The translations under genes were made by a program, and so were the position numbers. A stretch of 64,000 bases of DNA from Persicaria tinctoria (taxonomy: Eukaryota; Streptophyta; Magnoliopsida; Caryophyllales; Polygonaceae): assembly GCA_037127255.1 (NCBI GenBank), contig JBANSL010000014.1, positions 70,167,646 to 70,231,645 of the forward strand, in the 5' to 3' direction. Below the pieces are notes generated by a model that saw nothing but the letters and a program-made list of their open reading frames with translations, was not told the DNA's origin and made no database searches. Below, one piece after another: positions 1 to 12,175 of the stretch (position 1 is its first letter; each line of letters opens with the position of its first letter).

Positions 1-191
1 GCTAGTTGGGCTTATTTTGGGCTGCTAGCTCCTGGATTGGGCTTCATCAAGATTATCTTCCAAAAACACTCTTCAATTCATAATTCAGCATCATTAACCA
101 AACTTTAATTTTTTATTTTATTTTAAAATAAGTATTCTATAGTATATACTCCGTATTTGACAAGTGAGCTGAAATAGGTAGGGGTATCTTA
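1..191. other. AT-rich spacer, no gene seen
   Basis: No coding region or structured element was recognised here. The last three bases (TTA, 189-191) are one copy of the target duplication of the adjacent MITE. Confidence 0.5.
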
Positions 192-553
192 GTGCTCGTT
201 TGGATTGGTTTAAAAAACCCAGGAAGTGGAATATCCCAGAAAGTTGGATAGAATATCTGCGTTTGGTTAAAAAATTTGTTCTCCAAAAACCCAGGAATTG
301 AAATTCCCATGAATTGAACTTCCTGTGAAACACAGGAATTGAAATTACCAAGGGGGTACATGGTAAGACAACTTCCACCCTTTTCTTACTAATAAAAATC
401 CCATATTTATCTCAATATATCAAATCCACCATTTTTTCATTTTTCAACCAAACATGTTTCATAAAATCCCAGAAAGTGTAATTCATGGGAAGTAGACTTC
501 CCATGAATTAAATTCCCGGGAAGTATAATTCCTACGTTTATCCAAACGAGCAC
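192..553. mobile_element. Harbinger/Tourist-like MITE, 362 bp
   Basis: The ends are inverted repeats: the left end reads GTGCTCGTTTGGAT and the right end is its reverse complement. The element is flanked by a TTA triplet on both sides (189-191 and 554-556), the target duplication expected of PIF/Harbinger-type MITEs. The interior is rich in short palindromes around AATTCC/GGAATT. It encodes nothing. Diverged relatives lie at about 22769-23125, 26648-27172 and 63565-63860. Confidence 0.75.
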
Positions 554-556
554 TTA

Positions 557-1300
557 GTTAATCACTGCAATGTAAAAGATGGGTAGCTTTTATGTCTTTT
601 GGGTTTAACAATTTATGTACTCGGTAGTAACTTCTTAGACAAGTGAAACTGTTTAAAAAATGTGTACACAATACGTTTTTAAGAAGCAAGACTATATGAT
701 TGTAGGGGGAGGACCCCCACCCCCACCAACCAAATTTATCACAGTGTTTCTGAAAAAAAGTTATAAAAAAAATGGTAATTTTTAAGTAAAAATTTAAGGT
801 TTTTTAAAGCTTTTATATTTTGATTTTCACAAAAAAAAAAGAGCTTATACACTATAATATATAAGCTCTTTGTGCCAAACTAGTTCTTCAAATTATTTAG
901 GGTATAATTTTACTTTCAAAAATATTTTAAAAATTATATTTGTATTTCATACACTTATAGTTACATGTCTATAAAAAATTATTATGAAAAAAATATATAA
1001 TTAAAAGAATGATTATATTAGTTTATACAATATTTTTTATTTTTTTAAAACAAATTTTTTAATGATAAAAATTTATAAACATGTAAACAGTATGAAATAC
1101 AATTTTTTTTGAATGAATCTTATATCTTAAATAATTTTGTGGTGCACCGTGTGTTTTAGGAAATCCACCCTACTTCTATGATATTGTGCACACATAATAG
1201 AACTTCATTACGCTACAATATAATTTTGGAGTGTGACCATAGCTTATCAATTGTAACACATAAAAAAAATCATCATATAGCTTACATATTACAACACATT
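557..1300. other. AT-rich spacer, no gene seen
   Basis: Very AT-rich with several A and T runs. I see no open frame, RNA gene or clear element end between the MITE and the LINE target duplication. Confidence 0.5.
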
Positions 1301-1320
1301 AGAAAAGTCGTTGCAATTAA

Positions 1321-2478
1321 TATGGGTCTTGGATGACCCGGAAGCTGCTGATCGATTCTACTGGGGCCACTCGGAAACAGGGGAATTTAGCACAAGGTCT
1401 GCAATTAAGATCATTCAAGGGATCCAGAACGTTGCTAGCACTCCGGGATGGAAACATATTTGGCGGATCTCTGCTCAGCAGCGCATTCGTCTTTCTTGTG
1501 GCACACAATAGCATTCTTTGTAATGCCAACCGTGCTAGAAGGCACCTTTCGGAGTTTGCAGCATGTCCTAGGTGTGGAATGGAGGAAACAACTCTACACC
1601 TACTTCGAGATTGTCAAGCGATCGGGCATATTTGGAGAAATATCATGGGAAATGCGAATACAGCGGCATTCCTCTCAGGCACAGATGCTCAACAGTGGGT
1701 GTTTGATAATGTTAAGAGGGAGGACAAATGGAGCTCGACATTTGCAAATATGCTGTGGTACACGTGGAAATGCCGAAATATGTTGATCTTTGAAGGCAAG
1801 AATCAGTTGGCGGGGCTGCTGTCCACTGTGAAGAACCAGGTTCAAATATATGATCAAATATGTTCCAAAGTTCCAGCTTTACATGACCTTCCTCCTCGGC
1901 GATCCAATGCACCGACAACCTGGTCCCCTCCGCCCACTGGGTGGGTGAAGCTCAACACCGATGGCGTATCGAAAGGTAATCCAGGCCCTGCAGGAGGTGG
2001 CGGCCTCATCAGAGGTTCTGATGGCGAAGTGCTTCGAGTGTTTACTTTCAGGTGTGGCAAATGTTCGGCCCTCACAGCTGAGCTTTGGGCGGCGTTGCAT
2101 GGTTTGAGGTTGGTTAATCGGCTGGGCTTCTCCCAACTCATTTTTGAATCAGATTTGGCTACAGTTTGAAAGCTACTGAGCAACAGATGCTCTTCCACTC
2201 ATGCCGATTTCCACCTCCTGGATCAATGTCGTCGCATCTTATATAGCAACGGTTGGGAAGTCCAGATTTGCAACATTCGAAGGTCGGCGAACGGAGCTGC
2301 TGACTCTCTGGCCAATTGGTCTTTGCAGCTTACTGATGCATATAAGGAGCATGTCTCCTTGCCTTTTTCTGCTACTGATGTTGCCAATACTGATGTTGCC
2401 AATACACCTATGTCAAACTACTGATTTTTCTTAAATAAATCTAATGGACCTTAGCCCTCCTTTGAATAAAAAAAAAAA
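1321..2478 (+). pseudogene. 5'-truncated LINE: zinc-knuckle and RNase H end of ORF2
   Basis: This is the 3' part of an L1-like plant retrotransposon. A reverse-transcriptase-associated zinc-binding region (CPRCGMEETTLHLLRDC, Cys-Cys-His-Cys) is followed by a plant RNase H domain with LNTDGVSKGNPGPAGGGG, the acidic residue in TAELWAALHGL, and ESDLATV. The frame breaks near 1495 and meets a TGA at about 2167, after which RNase H sequence continues to a stop near 2421. An A-rich tail ends at 2478. The target duplication AGAAAAGTCGTTGCAAT is at 1301-1317 and 2479-2495, so the 5' truncation happened at insertion. The encoded enzyme is dead. Confidence 0.9.
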
Positions 2479-2495
2479 AGAAAAGTCGTTGCAAT

Positions 2496-3044
2496 CAAAT
2501 TCTAATACAAATTGTACTACAACGGCAAAAAATCATGACATTTTTTTTTGGTCGCAGCTAATGATTTAGTAGACCTCGCACTGGATAAATTCAATAGGAG
2601 GGTTAAATTGCTCCATTATAATTTATAAAAAAAAAAAGTACTTTGATCCCATAATTCAAATTGTAAATCTCAGATTAAAAATGGAGAGTCTCTAATCAAC
2701 CTCTCAAAAAATCGTGACAAAATTATTGCTACAATAGGCTAAATATTTAGAAGTGACGCTTATATACAATAAAAGTAACATGGATACAAATGAAGGCATA
2801 CCAACAATGCAAGACAAAGGAGGCGTGCTTTGGTGATTGATAATGTAGTGCAAGGTAATTTTGTTGGGTATCATATGGATGTATATTTGCAACGTTTTGT
2901 GGGAACCAAAAAATGCCCATTTTCATGACATTGACATAGACCCTTGCCCAATTTCATTAAATATTCGGTATTATCTTAAATTTATAAATAAAGAGCGGTC
3001 ATATCTTGAATTTTTAATGGATTTGAAGAATTTTTAATTTAATA
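2496..3044. other. AT-rich spacer, no gene seen
   Basis: No convincing coding sequence or element end. Short frames on either strand lack codon-like composition. Confidence 0.45.
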
Positions 3045-3236
3045 CTCCCTCCGTGTCGTTTTAGATATTTGCATATTTTTTAAAAAAGCAATTAAAAATA
3101 CTCTTATAGCCCTAATTATTAATTTACTCACTTTATTGAAAACTACAACTAACAAATCTTTAATCATTGCAAGGGTAATTTTGGAAAGCGAATATCAAAA
3201 AACCTAAAACAATATGTTTTTTCTTAACGGAGAGAG
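3045..3236. mobile_element. Stowaway-type MITE (CTCCCTCCGT family)
   Basis: The left end is CTCCCTCCGT and the right end is the slightly degenerate inverse (ACGGAGAGAG). TA dinucleotides flank both ends, as expected for Tc1/mariner-derived Stowaway MITEs. A better preserved copy lies at 41545-41781. Confidence 0.7.
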
Positions 3237-3301
3237 TAATAAAAAGGACATGCTAATGTTGATATAATGATATCTTAAGCATTATTTTTGGGGGCTCTAA
3301 T

Positions 3302-5006
3302 TAGACATGGTCACAGGTCACACGGATCGACCCGTGACCCGCCAGGTTAGGGTGAAAGGGTCGAAGGGTTGGCTTGGGGTGAGGGTCAGGGTTGGGGAAA
3401 AAAATAACCCGTGATCCGACGGGTTGACCCAATGGGTCAACACAATGGATCATCAATTTTTTTTTAAAAAAATTCTTTTCTAAAAAAAAACTAGAATTTA
3501 TATTACAATTATTATGAATTATGAATTTAATTTATTCATAATTCATAATATATAAATTCTCATGCATTGCATGTTGTGAAAATCCTACTCAACCCTTACT
3601 TTCTTTTATAGGCTTAGCACCCTTCCCCATTTCCTCTAGTTTTCAATGTGGGACAAGAACAAGTAGAAACTACATCATGTGTTCAATCTCTACCATTCGG
3701 TTTTTTCATGTCAATCCATACTTATAAATTTTTATCATATACAAACACTAGTACTACACTTTATATAAATATTATTTAAAAAAAATATTTTACCTATCAA
3801 TTATGAAAGATTAAAATAACGAACGGGTAACAAGAAAGTGTGAAGTTCAACACAATACCTTAAACATTTGTGTTATTTGGTGGATCCACTATTAAATCAT
3901 TCTATATGATACTAAGTTAGGAATCTTTATGATATAATTTCAAATAATACAAATATTGTTGTTGATAAAGCCGTTACACTTGTATGGTATCCTTAATGTC
4001 GAGTTTTCGTTTACTTTGAAAATGATCGATATAGAACTTCGGATTTTGAAGCACAAGAATGAAATATAATATTGGGTAATACTTTTTCAATGTGTCTTTT
4101 CATGTCATAACAAGCAACCCAAGTATGTAATTCCAATAACATCATCATTATGTGTATACACAACATGTGGCTAATTCAACTTTAAACGAGAATGTTTAAC
4201 ATATCTATATGAAGATGAACCTAGATTTGAAATCATTGATCAAGAAATTAACATAATAATGCAAGTAAAATAAAACACTTAAGATTGATTAATGGATCAA
4301 CACAACTATCAATTGAATTAAATAGAAAGATTAATCCAACATAACTTAATTGATATATTGTATCATGATGTTTCATCATCATGTGTTATTCATTTCATTA
4401 ATCCTAAGAGGTAAACATTTTAATTATATTATATGTTACATCATATAATCCAAAGACTTAAATTACATTACATTCCACCATATAATCCAAAGACTTTAAT
4501 TACATTACATTTTACATCATATCATTCGATTCGTCGAAAAATTAATTTCTCATAATTTCTTTCATATCCCATATTTCTGTCTCACATCGAAAGTGTGTTA
4601 TCTACCTCCATTTTCTCTATATATATCTTCTCATATCCCTACTTTTCATTCCCATAATGCAACTGTTTCTGTCCGACATCTAAAGTGTGATGAAATGATG
4701 GAGTGGAATGAAGGTATATATATCTTCCCACATACCATTTTTGTCAACCTTAAATCTTTCGACATTTCAAAAGTGTGGTGAAAGTTAAAAGTAATTTACT
4801 TGATGGGTTGAGTTTTATTTTGGGTTTAAAACCAATTTTTTTTTTTAAAAAAAAAATAGTTGACCCGCAAAACACTCCGGGTACCCGGTTCATTGTCACG
4901 TGGCCAACCCGGTGGTCAGACCCGTCGACCCGTTGGAATCCCGGGTTAGGGTTCGGGTCATGCTCCGGGTTCCCGACCCGGTGGGTTGGACCTGTGGCTA
5001 TGTCTA
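3302..5006. mobile_element. Non-autonomous hAT-like element, 1.7 kb
   Basis: Terminal inverted repeats of 18 bp (TAGACATGGTCACAGGTC at the left, two mismatches at the right) are followed inward by dense GACCCG/CGGGT repeats, probably transposase-binding subterminal motifs. An internal stretch (data around 3560-3660) is shared with the 62096-62897 element. Only short frames are present, so there is no transposase. The target duplication is imperfect: GCTCTAAT before the left end and GGTCTAAT at 5015-5022, displaced by 8 bp. Confidence 0.7.
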
Positions 5007-5022
5007 GCTGACTAGGTCTAAT

Positions 5023-8000
5023 CACTTTATTATGGTTTATAGAGATACTTACGGAGTATAATATTTGGATATCTGTTTGATTTGGGGAAGTACTGTACTG
5101 GTTGTATATGGGAGTGAATGCAAAATAAATGATGGGAGATCCGTATGAAAGTTACTTCCATATAGTAACATTAAATGGCCGGCAAAATGGGGTTGAAATC
5201 ACACCCACTATACGTAACAATGGCTATGGTGATTCAATAAATGATGACCAAGGCACGTACATATGCCTTTGGAGATCGATATGCTTATCACGCGCGCTGC
5301 ATTGCCTTGATATTGTGCCATCTTATTTTATTGACCGACTGGTTGTAACTTGTAAGACTATGGTTTCCACCGGACCTTTGATTTGGTCCGTGTGTTCTTT
5401 AGCTTGGTTATAAAGACTATGTTTGGTAAAAAACGTAGCAGATGAGCTAGTTGAAAAGTCTTATTTTTTCTTTGCCTCTATAAATACTCATGAAACATAG
5501 TAATTTGTAACTAGTTTCTTCTTCTTTTCCTCAATAATAAAGAATCTGATTTCTCTCTCCGTGAATGTGTTTAATACACCGCTATCGAACTACGCTAAAT
5601 CTTTTTACGTTGTTCTTTGTCTGCTTATCCTTCTCACGCGTTACAAATTGGTTCAAGTTCAAATCTCTTATTTCATATTTAAGATGGGTAGCAATGTAGC
5701 ATTAGATGAGTTTAATGATCAATCATATATCAACATATTATAATATTTTTTACCCGATATATATGAATGACATCCTGCGGTATGTTTGGTATTCTCCAAA
5801 CAAACTGGTAGAAATAATGGGGATCACGGACTTAGTCTTGAAGGCTACTCAAAGAGTATCACAAACCTTGTAATTGAGGCCACCCACACCCACACCCACC
5901 AATATATATAATAATCTTGGATATATATATAGTTATAGTTGGAGTGATCGATGATCGCAATTCACACACACACACGTAAGTCCCGCTTATACCAACTAAT
6001 TAATATTTCACCAACTATGTACTATAACATGTTATTGTCGATCCGTCGCAATTAATTAATTTTCTTATGAATATGTATGTACGTACGTTCCTCTTAATTA
6101 TTGACATATACAAGTCGATCGATCTAATTAATAGCAATGGGTTTGAACTTGCACACAGAGTGTGTGTTGCTTGATTTAATTAGATGCTTTACAGTTTAGT
6201 GTTCGACTCGGATATATAAAGGACTAGTGTGAAAGTGACCCGGCACTTTGATACCATACTCTTTGATCAGCTACCAATATAAATTATAATGGATGTCTCT
6301 CCTTGGAATTTCTGTTGATCAAAATGTGCATCAATTACATCTACCTTTCTTACTCTACTTGGCTTTACTCATTTTAAAAGCCTCTTAATTAATTTTGGTT
6401 TCAATGAAATCTGATAAACAAATGCATCAAGTTACGGGTGATGCCGGGGAGGAGCATTTGTTTGTTAGAGTACTTGAATTGGAGGTCCACCAAGAACTCA
6501 TTACTCATGTATTTTGGTGGATGTGTTTGCCTAAATGTTTTACTGATAGTTAAATATGTTTGAAATGAGTTATAATATTTATGGTGATGCATAGAAGAGT
6601 TTATCCTTAGAGGAGATTTGGGAATTGGTCCGAGATGACCACGTAAAAGCTTATAGAAGGCACCTGAAAAAGTTTTTGAAGAACGAACCCGAGTTACTAG
6701 AGAAGGACATAAAAGTTCATATGAACTTGTTTCTAAAGGATAAACTGCCCAATAACAGGGTGAGAAGATTGACGAGATCTTTAGTAGACTCCACGATATA
6801 TTTGCTATGTATATATTATTGGAAAACCAGAGAAAAATCGGATTTGACAAAAGTCAAAGCATAATGAGAAATGTCTTTTTACAAATAGATTGATTGAGAA
6901 AACATTTTATTGGAGGTAAAATATTTGATTTCCATGATGAAGAAAGATCATTGATTTGAGGAAAAAGAGTTTTTAAGACTATATATTGTAGTTGATTTCC
7001 ATGAAAAAATGTGACTCTCGCTGAAAATAAAGGAAAACACATTGAAGAAGTCGAGAAAAGCAAAGTAAGCTTGAAAAAGGGGATCAAAGTCGTTGATGTG
7101 TGGTTTATGAAACCGTATCCCTAAGAGACAAAAACGATGATCTATTGTGTTGTTTATTTTAAACTTTTGTGTTATTTTGTTCTTAGCTTTGATGTTTATT
7201 GTGGGTTCATAGTTAGTAAACTAGTATCGATTTATAATATTAAAATATAAGATATTTTTTAATAAAATAAGTAGACATATTTGATAATCCTCCATAAGGT
7301 AAAAGGATATGACAATTTTAATCTAGCTCCGACATAGTTTGAGGGTTTTTACCATAAATCGTGCGTCATATACTTATCTTTTTATTATTTATTTCGCATA
7401 AATTATCTAGCAACATAATTAACACAACCTTCGCACATATCCAAGTCTAGCTAACCCTTAGGAGTTAGGAATCAATCATTTGGCCTACTTTTCACATGTT
7501 CGTCGACTGTACTTGTACCACCACTTTGGAATAAAAATCAAAGTATATATAGTTTTCAGCCACTTAAACCCTAGTGATAGATCACATGGACTTTATATTG
7601 TATAGTGGGTCTAAAGTCCAATTCATTGATACTTGATATGTTCGTGTTCTACATGTCTCGTCCTCCTATCAGTACGCTGATAAATTCACCAAGGGTTTAC
7701 CTCGTCAGTTTTTCCTTGATTTTCGGTCCAGTCTCACTGTCCGGAACCCTCCACTTCCGATTGCGGGGGTTTGATAGATTACATGGACTTTATATTGTAT
7801 AGTGGGCCTAAAACCCAATCCATTTTAACCTATATATATGTTTAATCAATGAATGAAATCCTAATTAAAGGAGTACTTTACAATTAATCTCATGATCTCA
7901 CGTCTAGGAATAGGATATAGCTGGCCATATGGTAATGTTTTTGCATCTTTCATAACTTCAAGATTAAGAGTGGTGATCCAAATGAAAGCAAACTATAAAT

Positions 8001-8160
8001 AAAGGTGGTGAAAGAAAATGCATGGTTATCTAAACTAATCCAATAACATAGTTTATAACGTAATATGCTTAAGCAGTAAGATGCTTGGACTGGGGGGGGG
8101 GGCAATTGAACCCTTTGTATTTTTTGGTGGAGCTTTAGCCTTTAATTGTATCAAGTCAAC
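5023..8160. other. Gene-poor stretch; possible LTR fragment and small unidentified frames
   Basis: Around 5440-5600 the sequence looks LTR-like (TATAAATA followed by a TC-rich leader and AATAAA-type signals), but no LTR ends were found. Short frames at 6403-6549 and 6625-6864 (the latter about 79 codons, charged, containing YRRHLKKFLKNEPELLEKD) match nothing I recognise and have no visible splice partners. A direct repeat of about 40 bp (ATGGACTTTATATTGTATAG...) occurs near 7588 and 7783. I do not call a gene here. Confidence 0.35.
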
Positions 8161-8164
8161 ATAT

Positions 8165-8490
8165 GCTATATGCTTGTGGCCGGAATGACTCATGCGGTAG
8201 TAATCAAAAGTCTCTAATTCGAACTCCGAATATTATCACTCTTTATTTACAAATTAAATGAGTAAATCAATCGGAATAATGGCTCAACCGAAAAGGACTT
8301 GTGGATAGTGCCCATAGGTCTTCGGTTTGAGCCCTAGATGACCGCTCTTTAATTATTTACTAAACTAAAGGAGGAAATCAACCATTTCTGAATGGTTCAA
8401 CCGGAAAGAACTTGCTAGTAGTACCCAAAGGTCATCGGTTCGAACCCCAGATGACCGCTCTTTATTTACTAAATTCAATGAGAAAATCAA
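8165..8490 (+). repeat. Tandem array of three tRNA-derived SINE units
   Basis: Three related units of about 100 bp start near 8180, 8275 and 8385. Units two and three carry an A-box-like ATGGCTCAACCG/ATGGTTCAACCG and a B-box-like GGTTTGAGCCC/GGTTCGAACCCC, ending in GACCGCTCTTTA and a short TTTACTAAA tail. Unit one is more degenerate. Each unit is followed by a variant of AAATTAAATGAGTAAATCAA, so repeated insertion into the same target or unit duplication made the array. Single copies at 18073-18172 and 45367-45465 have clean target duplications. Confidence 0.75.
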
Positions 8491-8519
8491 ATCATTAAAC
8501 TATAATTCAACTATTAAAA

Positions 8520-9340
8520 AAAAAAGATAAATTACATAAAACCATCCTTAAAATAGGTTATTTTTTTACAAAATCACCCATAAATTTATTTTTCTTTTAA
8601 AGAAATACCCATGCCCTTTTTACTAACAACGTATTTAAGGGGGCATGGGCGGTTCCTTAGACACCTTGCACATCTACATCTACTTATAACAAGCGCGTAC
8701 ACGCAAGCAAGCTTGAATCCTGTTATATTAACTGAGATGGTCGTTATTTATATCCTTTTAACGACAGCTAGACATCGAGACTCACAAGTCGATTCTCAGG
8801 ATTTCGTTTAGCTAAGTGGCCCGCTTTCCTAAAAAAGTCGCTATTGTTCCTAAAGGCAAGAGTAGGGTCCAGCTATGTTCCCTACTAATTGCGTTGTGTA
8901 GGCTTCTTTCTTTCCGTAATTGGATATGAAGTTGTCGGTCAATCGGCCTCTTAGCTTGTGAATTGTGATATCGGAGATTGAAGGAGTTTCGTGCTTGCTT
9001 ATAGTTTGACTTGACTATTTCTTGGAACTTTATTCCTTATTCTTAATAGCACAGGAAAGAGAGATTCCGGAATTTCTTGACTTTACTTCAGTTATAAAAA
9101 AATATTAACTTTTGCATATTTTCTTAAATGTTTTAGTTATTTTGGTATGTAATTATGTCACATTCAATAAAAAAAATGTGAGGATTTAACAAGTTTAAAA
9201 CACTTTTTAAATATAAAAATGATTATGGATAGTTCTTTGAAAGAAAAATAAATTTATGGTTTTATCTAAACTTTTATTTTAATGTTGGGTTTTTACAAAA
9301 CCAACCTAAAGTTGATTTTCTATATAATTAGTATTGAATC
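8520..9340. mobile_element. MULE-like inverted-repeat element with unusual, organelle-like interior
   Basis: ATAAATTTATTTTTCTTTTAAAG (about 8580-8603) recurs in inverted form at about 9236-9262. The sequence outside each copy is also similar in inverted orientation, giving diverged inverted repeats of roughly 70 bp. The interior (about 8610-9080) is more balanced in base composition than the flanks and reads like plant mitochondrial intergenic DNA, but I could not match it to a gene. No clear target duplication was found. Confidence 0.35.
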
Positions 9341-10290
9341 AATCTATTTTTTTTTTATATCAATTCATCTATCTTCGGTAATATTCTGACTTGAGTGTCG
9401 TAGATTCTCGAGATTCAAGCTCGACCTTCTCCTCGGTTTTCAAAGGAATTGTAGATAGAGTTGGTTAATCCATCCTTTTTTTAATAGGTAAAAATTCGAG
9501 ATCATACATATCTGAAATACAGCTAAAAATATATAGATGGTGCAAAATACAGCTAAAAATTCGAGGTTAATCCATCATTGTTGCCGAAATAAATACTTTA
9601 TTTTGGAGCTGTCTTATGAGAATAATATATTTTCCTGATGGAATTTATCCCCTCTCCCCACTTTTTATCCTTGTCTACACAAACAACTCACCCAAGATTT
9701 TTATATACGGACCCCCCGTCCTTCACATAAATGCAATGAACTCCTACAAACATGCACCAACAGTAACACAACAACAACTACAATAAACATTTTTCTTTAA
9801 TTAAATTAAAAAAAACAATCCATCAGTACACTATATATATGTTTACTGATTCATTTATATATTCACAAATTAATTTTACATTAAATTTCATCAACAAACA
9901 TTTGTATCAATTCATATCGATAATCAATTAATACATCCACTCATCACTGTTCTTATAATCAAATTACAACACCATTAAATCAAAAAGTGTTCAAAAAATC
10001 ATATTACTATTGGGTAGTCAACTATACATATATTAATAAAATAATACCAAAAAATTAAATAAAAGATTCAATAGTAGTAGCAGTAGCACTACCTTCCCAA
10101 ATTTATTCACTTGCCCAATACTAAATAGTGAGTACACTATCCCTAAACAATTTCCCATTTCCGATCAAAAAATAATAAAAAATTCCAGTTTTATTTTTCC
10201 GATATGTTTTTTTAAAATGATTATAAAAATGAATGAAATGACCGTTATGCCCCGAGAGATGCGGGAAAATAGCAAAAACAGGCTTACCCT
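9341..10290. other. AT-rich spacer and 3' region of the LRR gene
   Basis: No coding region seen. Being directly downstream of the minus-strand LRR gene, the part nearest 10290 probably holds its 3' untranslated region. Confidence 0.45.
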
Positions 10291-11499
10291 TTACCCTCGC
10301 CATTCGATGCACTGCGGCGTCGGCCTCGTCTTTTGAGTCCCTGCCTTCAACGGGCAAGATGTCTGGACTGGTGGGACCATGCAGTTGTACTGCAAGCACA
10401 GGGAGCTGCTCAGTGGAATCTCAGCCGTTGGATTGATCTGGATCCCGGTTAGGTAGTTGTGCTGTAAGTACAGGGTCTGGATTGAGGCGTCCAGAACCCG
10501 GTCCACTAGACCGGCTGGGACTTTCCCTGTGAACCGGTTGTTGTTCAGGTAGAGATTTTGAACTGTTGAGAAGAACCGCGATATCTCCCCTGAGAGGCGG
10601 TTGTAGCTCAGATCGACGGTCCCGATGGTTACCTGGTCGTCCGGCTGGACCGGGCCGAAGAAGAGGTTTCGCTGCAGCTGGAGGTTGTTGATTGGGAACC
10701 GGAATATCTGGGCCGGGATTAGGCCGGTGAACCGGTTCATGCTCAGGTCGAGGTAATTCAGCTTGTTCATCTGGGATAGAGCCCGGTTTACTGGACCGGC
10801 GAGTTGGTTCGAGGAGAGGGAGAGGTACTCGAGCGACGGCGGGAAGGTGTCCGGGGACAAGGAGCCGGTGAGGTTGTTGTGCGTCAGGTCGACCCGGGCG
10901 AGCGAACCGGATGTGAATGAGGGAACCGAACCGGTCAGGTGGTTGTGGCAGATGATTAGGTTGGAGAGATCGGGGAGTGAACCGAGCGGTCTGGGGATCG
11001 AACCGGTCAGCTGGTTGTAGCTGAGGTCGAGGGTTCGGAGGCCTCGCAGCTCGCCGAGGCCGGCGGGGATTTCGCCGGAGAGGAAGTTCCGGCTGACGGC
11101 AAAGAACCGTAAATTGGTGAGCTCCGAGATTGAATCGGGGATTTGCCCCATCACCCGACCTGGAACGATGGTGAATTCGGCCAACGATGAGAGCTTCCCA
11201 ACGGCGGGGTCGATTCGGCCGTTGAGGCCTGGGGAGCCAGCGGAGAGGTCACCGAGGTTGAGCGCGACAACCTTATCGCCATCACAGAAGACGCCGGAGA
11301 AGCCACATGGATCAGAGGTGAAGTCCCAGGACTGGAAAAACTGGGAGCCAGGAGCGTCATCTAGGGATTTCCGAATGGCTTGGAGCGCAAGGAAATCGAG
11401 GGGATTCAGCAGCGAAGTGGAGACGATGCAGCATTGGAGCCAAATCAAGAAATGGAATTGAACCAGGAGCGAGATGAACCTCGATCTGGCGTTCTCCAT
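10291..11499 (-). CDS. Secreted leucine-rich-repeat protein (At1g03440/At4g03010 type)
   Basis: Intact single-exon frame of 402 residues. A hydrophobic signal peptide covers roughly residues 8-28. An N-terminal LRR cap follows, with the Cys pair in SDPCGFSGVFCDGDKV. About ten plant-type repeats (LxxLxxLxLSxNxLxGxIP) run from residue 80 to 340, for example LRGLRTLDLSYNQLTGSIP. The C-terminus is short and Cys-bearing (LCLQYNCMVPPVQTSCPLKA, then PTPQCIEWRG), with no membrane segment or kinase, so an apoplastic or cell-wall location is inferred. Length and both end motifs match the Arabidopsis LRR proteins At1g03440 and At4g03010, as I remember them. Ligand and function are not known to me. The start at 11499 is the first ATG that gives a signal peptide. 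Confidence in the family is high. Confidence 0.92.
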   Translation of the reverse strand: MENARSRFISLLVQFHFLIWLQCCIVSTSLLNPLDFLALQAIRKSLDDAPGSQFFQSWDFTSDPCGFSGVFCDGDKVVALNLGDLSAGSPGLNGRIDPAVGKLSSLAEFTIVPGRVMGQIPDSISELTNLRFFAVSRNFLSGEIPAGLGELRGLRTLDLSYNQLTGSIPRPLGSLPDLSNLIICHNHLTGSVPSFTSGSLARVDLTHNNLTGSLSPDTFPPSLEYLSLSSNQLAGPVNRALSQMNKLNYLDLSMNRFTGLIPAQIFRFPINNLQLQRNLFFGPVQPDDQVTIGTVDLSYNRLSGEISRFFSTVQNLYLNNNRFTGKVPAGLVDRVLDASIQTLYLQHNYLTGIQINPTAEIPLSSSLCLQYNCMVPPVQTSCPLKAGTQKTRPTPQCIEWRG

Positions 11500-11692
11500 T
11501 GCCGGAAACTAAAATCAATAAAAATCGATTGTGCAGATGAAGATGATTTGGGGGGATTTTCTTATAGGTGAAATGGCGGTGGGGGTTTCTATCTCCTCGA
11601 AGCTTTATTTTGTGTAAAGGAAGCCCCGTGAGAGACGCAGAGGTGTTTACCAAACTCCTCGTGTAAGCTTTAATGGCGGAGAGGTGAAATCA

Positions 11693-11720
11693 AGAGAGAG
11701 AGAGAGAGGGGGGAGGAAGA
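11693..11720 (-). promoter_or_regulatory. GA/CT repeat upstream of the LRR gene
   Basis: A run of AG dinucleotides followed by a G-rich tract lies about 200 bp upstream of the LRR start codon; read on the gene's strand it is a CT run. Such tracts are common in plant promoters and leaders. Function here is inference only. Confidence 0.4.
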
Positions 11721-12175
11721 GATGGATGATGTTGGGGTAATGGGGGAAGGTAAAGGAATGACTGATGCAGAGTTTACTATCTGCAGCTTTCGTGGATTAC
11801 AGAGCCAACGCCACTGTTGTCTGGGGGGGTTATTTTTTTATTATAAATTTTTAATACCCGTAGTAGTAAAATATAGGTTTAGGTTGGGAGGGTTAAACGG
11901 TTGTCCGAGCCTACGTGGCTAGTCCCGGGGGTGAGGTTCGGGAAGTGATTGGGATTGACAGCTCATCGGGGGGTACGGATACGTGGCAGAAAACGGCTTC
12001 CTTGTGACCTTTTCACGTGCTCGCTGCTTCGGGGGTCCCTTGGAAAGGCTAAAAGGAGACGTAGTTGTATACTTGTATGATGGATTCATGTCCACACGAA
12101 CCAAACAGATAATTGAAAATGTATATATAAGCTACATTGATTAAAATATACTATTGTTTGATTTTTCGGTGTATT
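11721..12175. other. Promoter-side spacer of the LRR gene
   Basis: No open frame with coding character. Probably upstream regulatory sequence of the minus-strand LRR gene; no specific element was recognised. Confidence 0.35.

Noticed and set aside
5440..5750. Solo LTR near 5.5 kb
   Set aside because: TATA and leader-like features are suggestive, but no TG...CA ends with a 5-bp duplication could be found.
8275..8470. tRNA gene candidates with A and B boxes
   Set aside because: No tRNA cloverleaf can be drawn through them, they repeat as SINE units, and related copies have target duplications.
10763..11461. Plus-strand frames of 85-115 codons over the LRR gene
   Set aside because: Antisense shadows of a real, intact minus-strand gene in GC-rich sequence.
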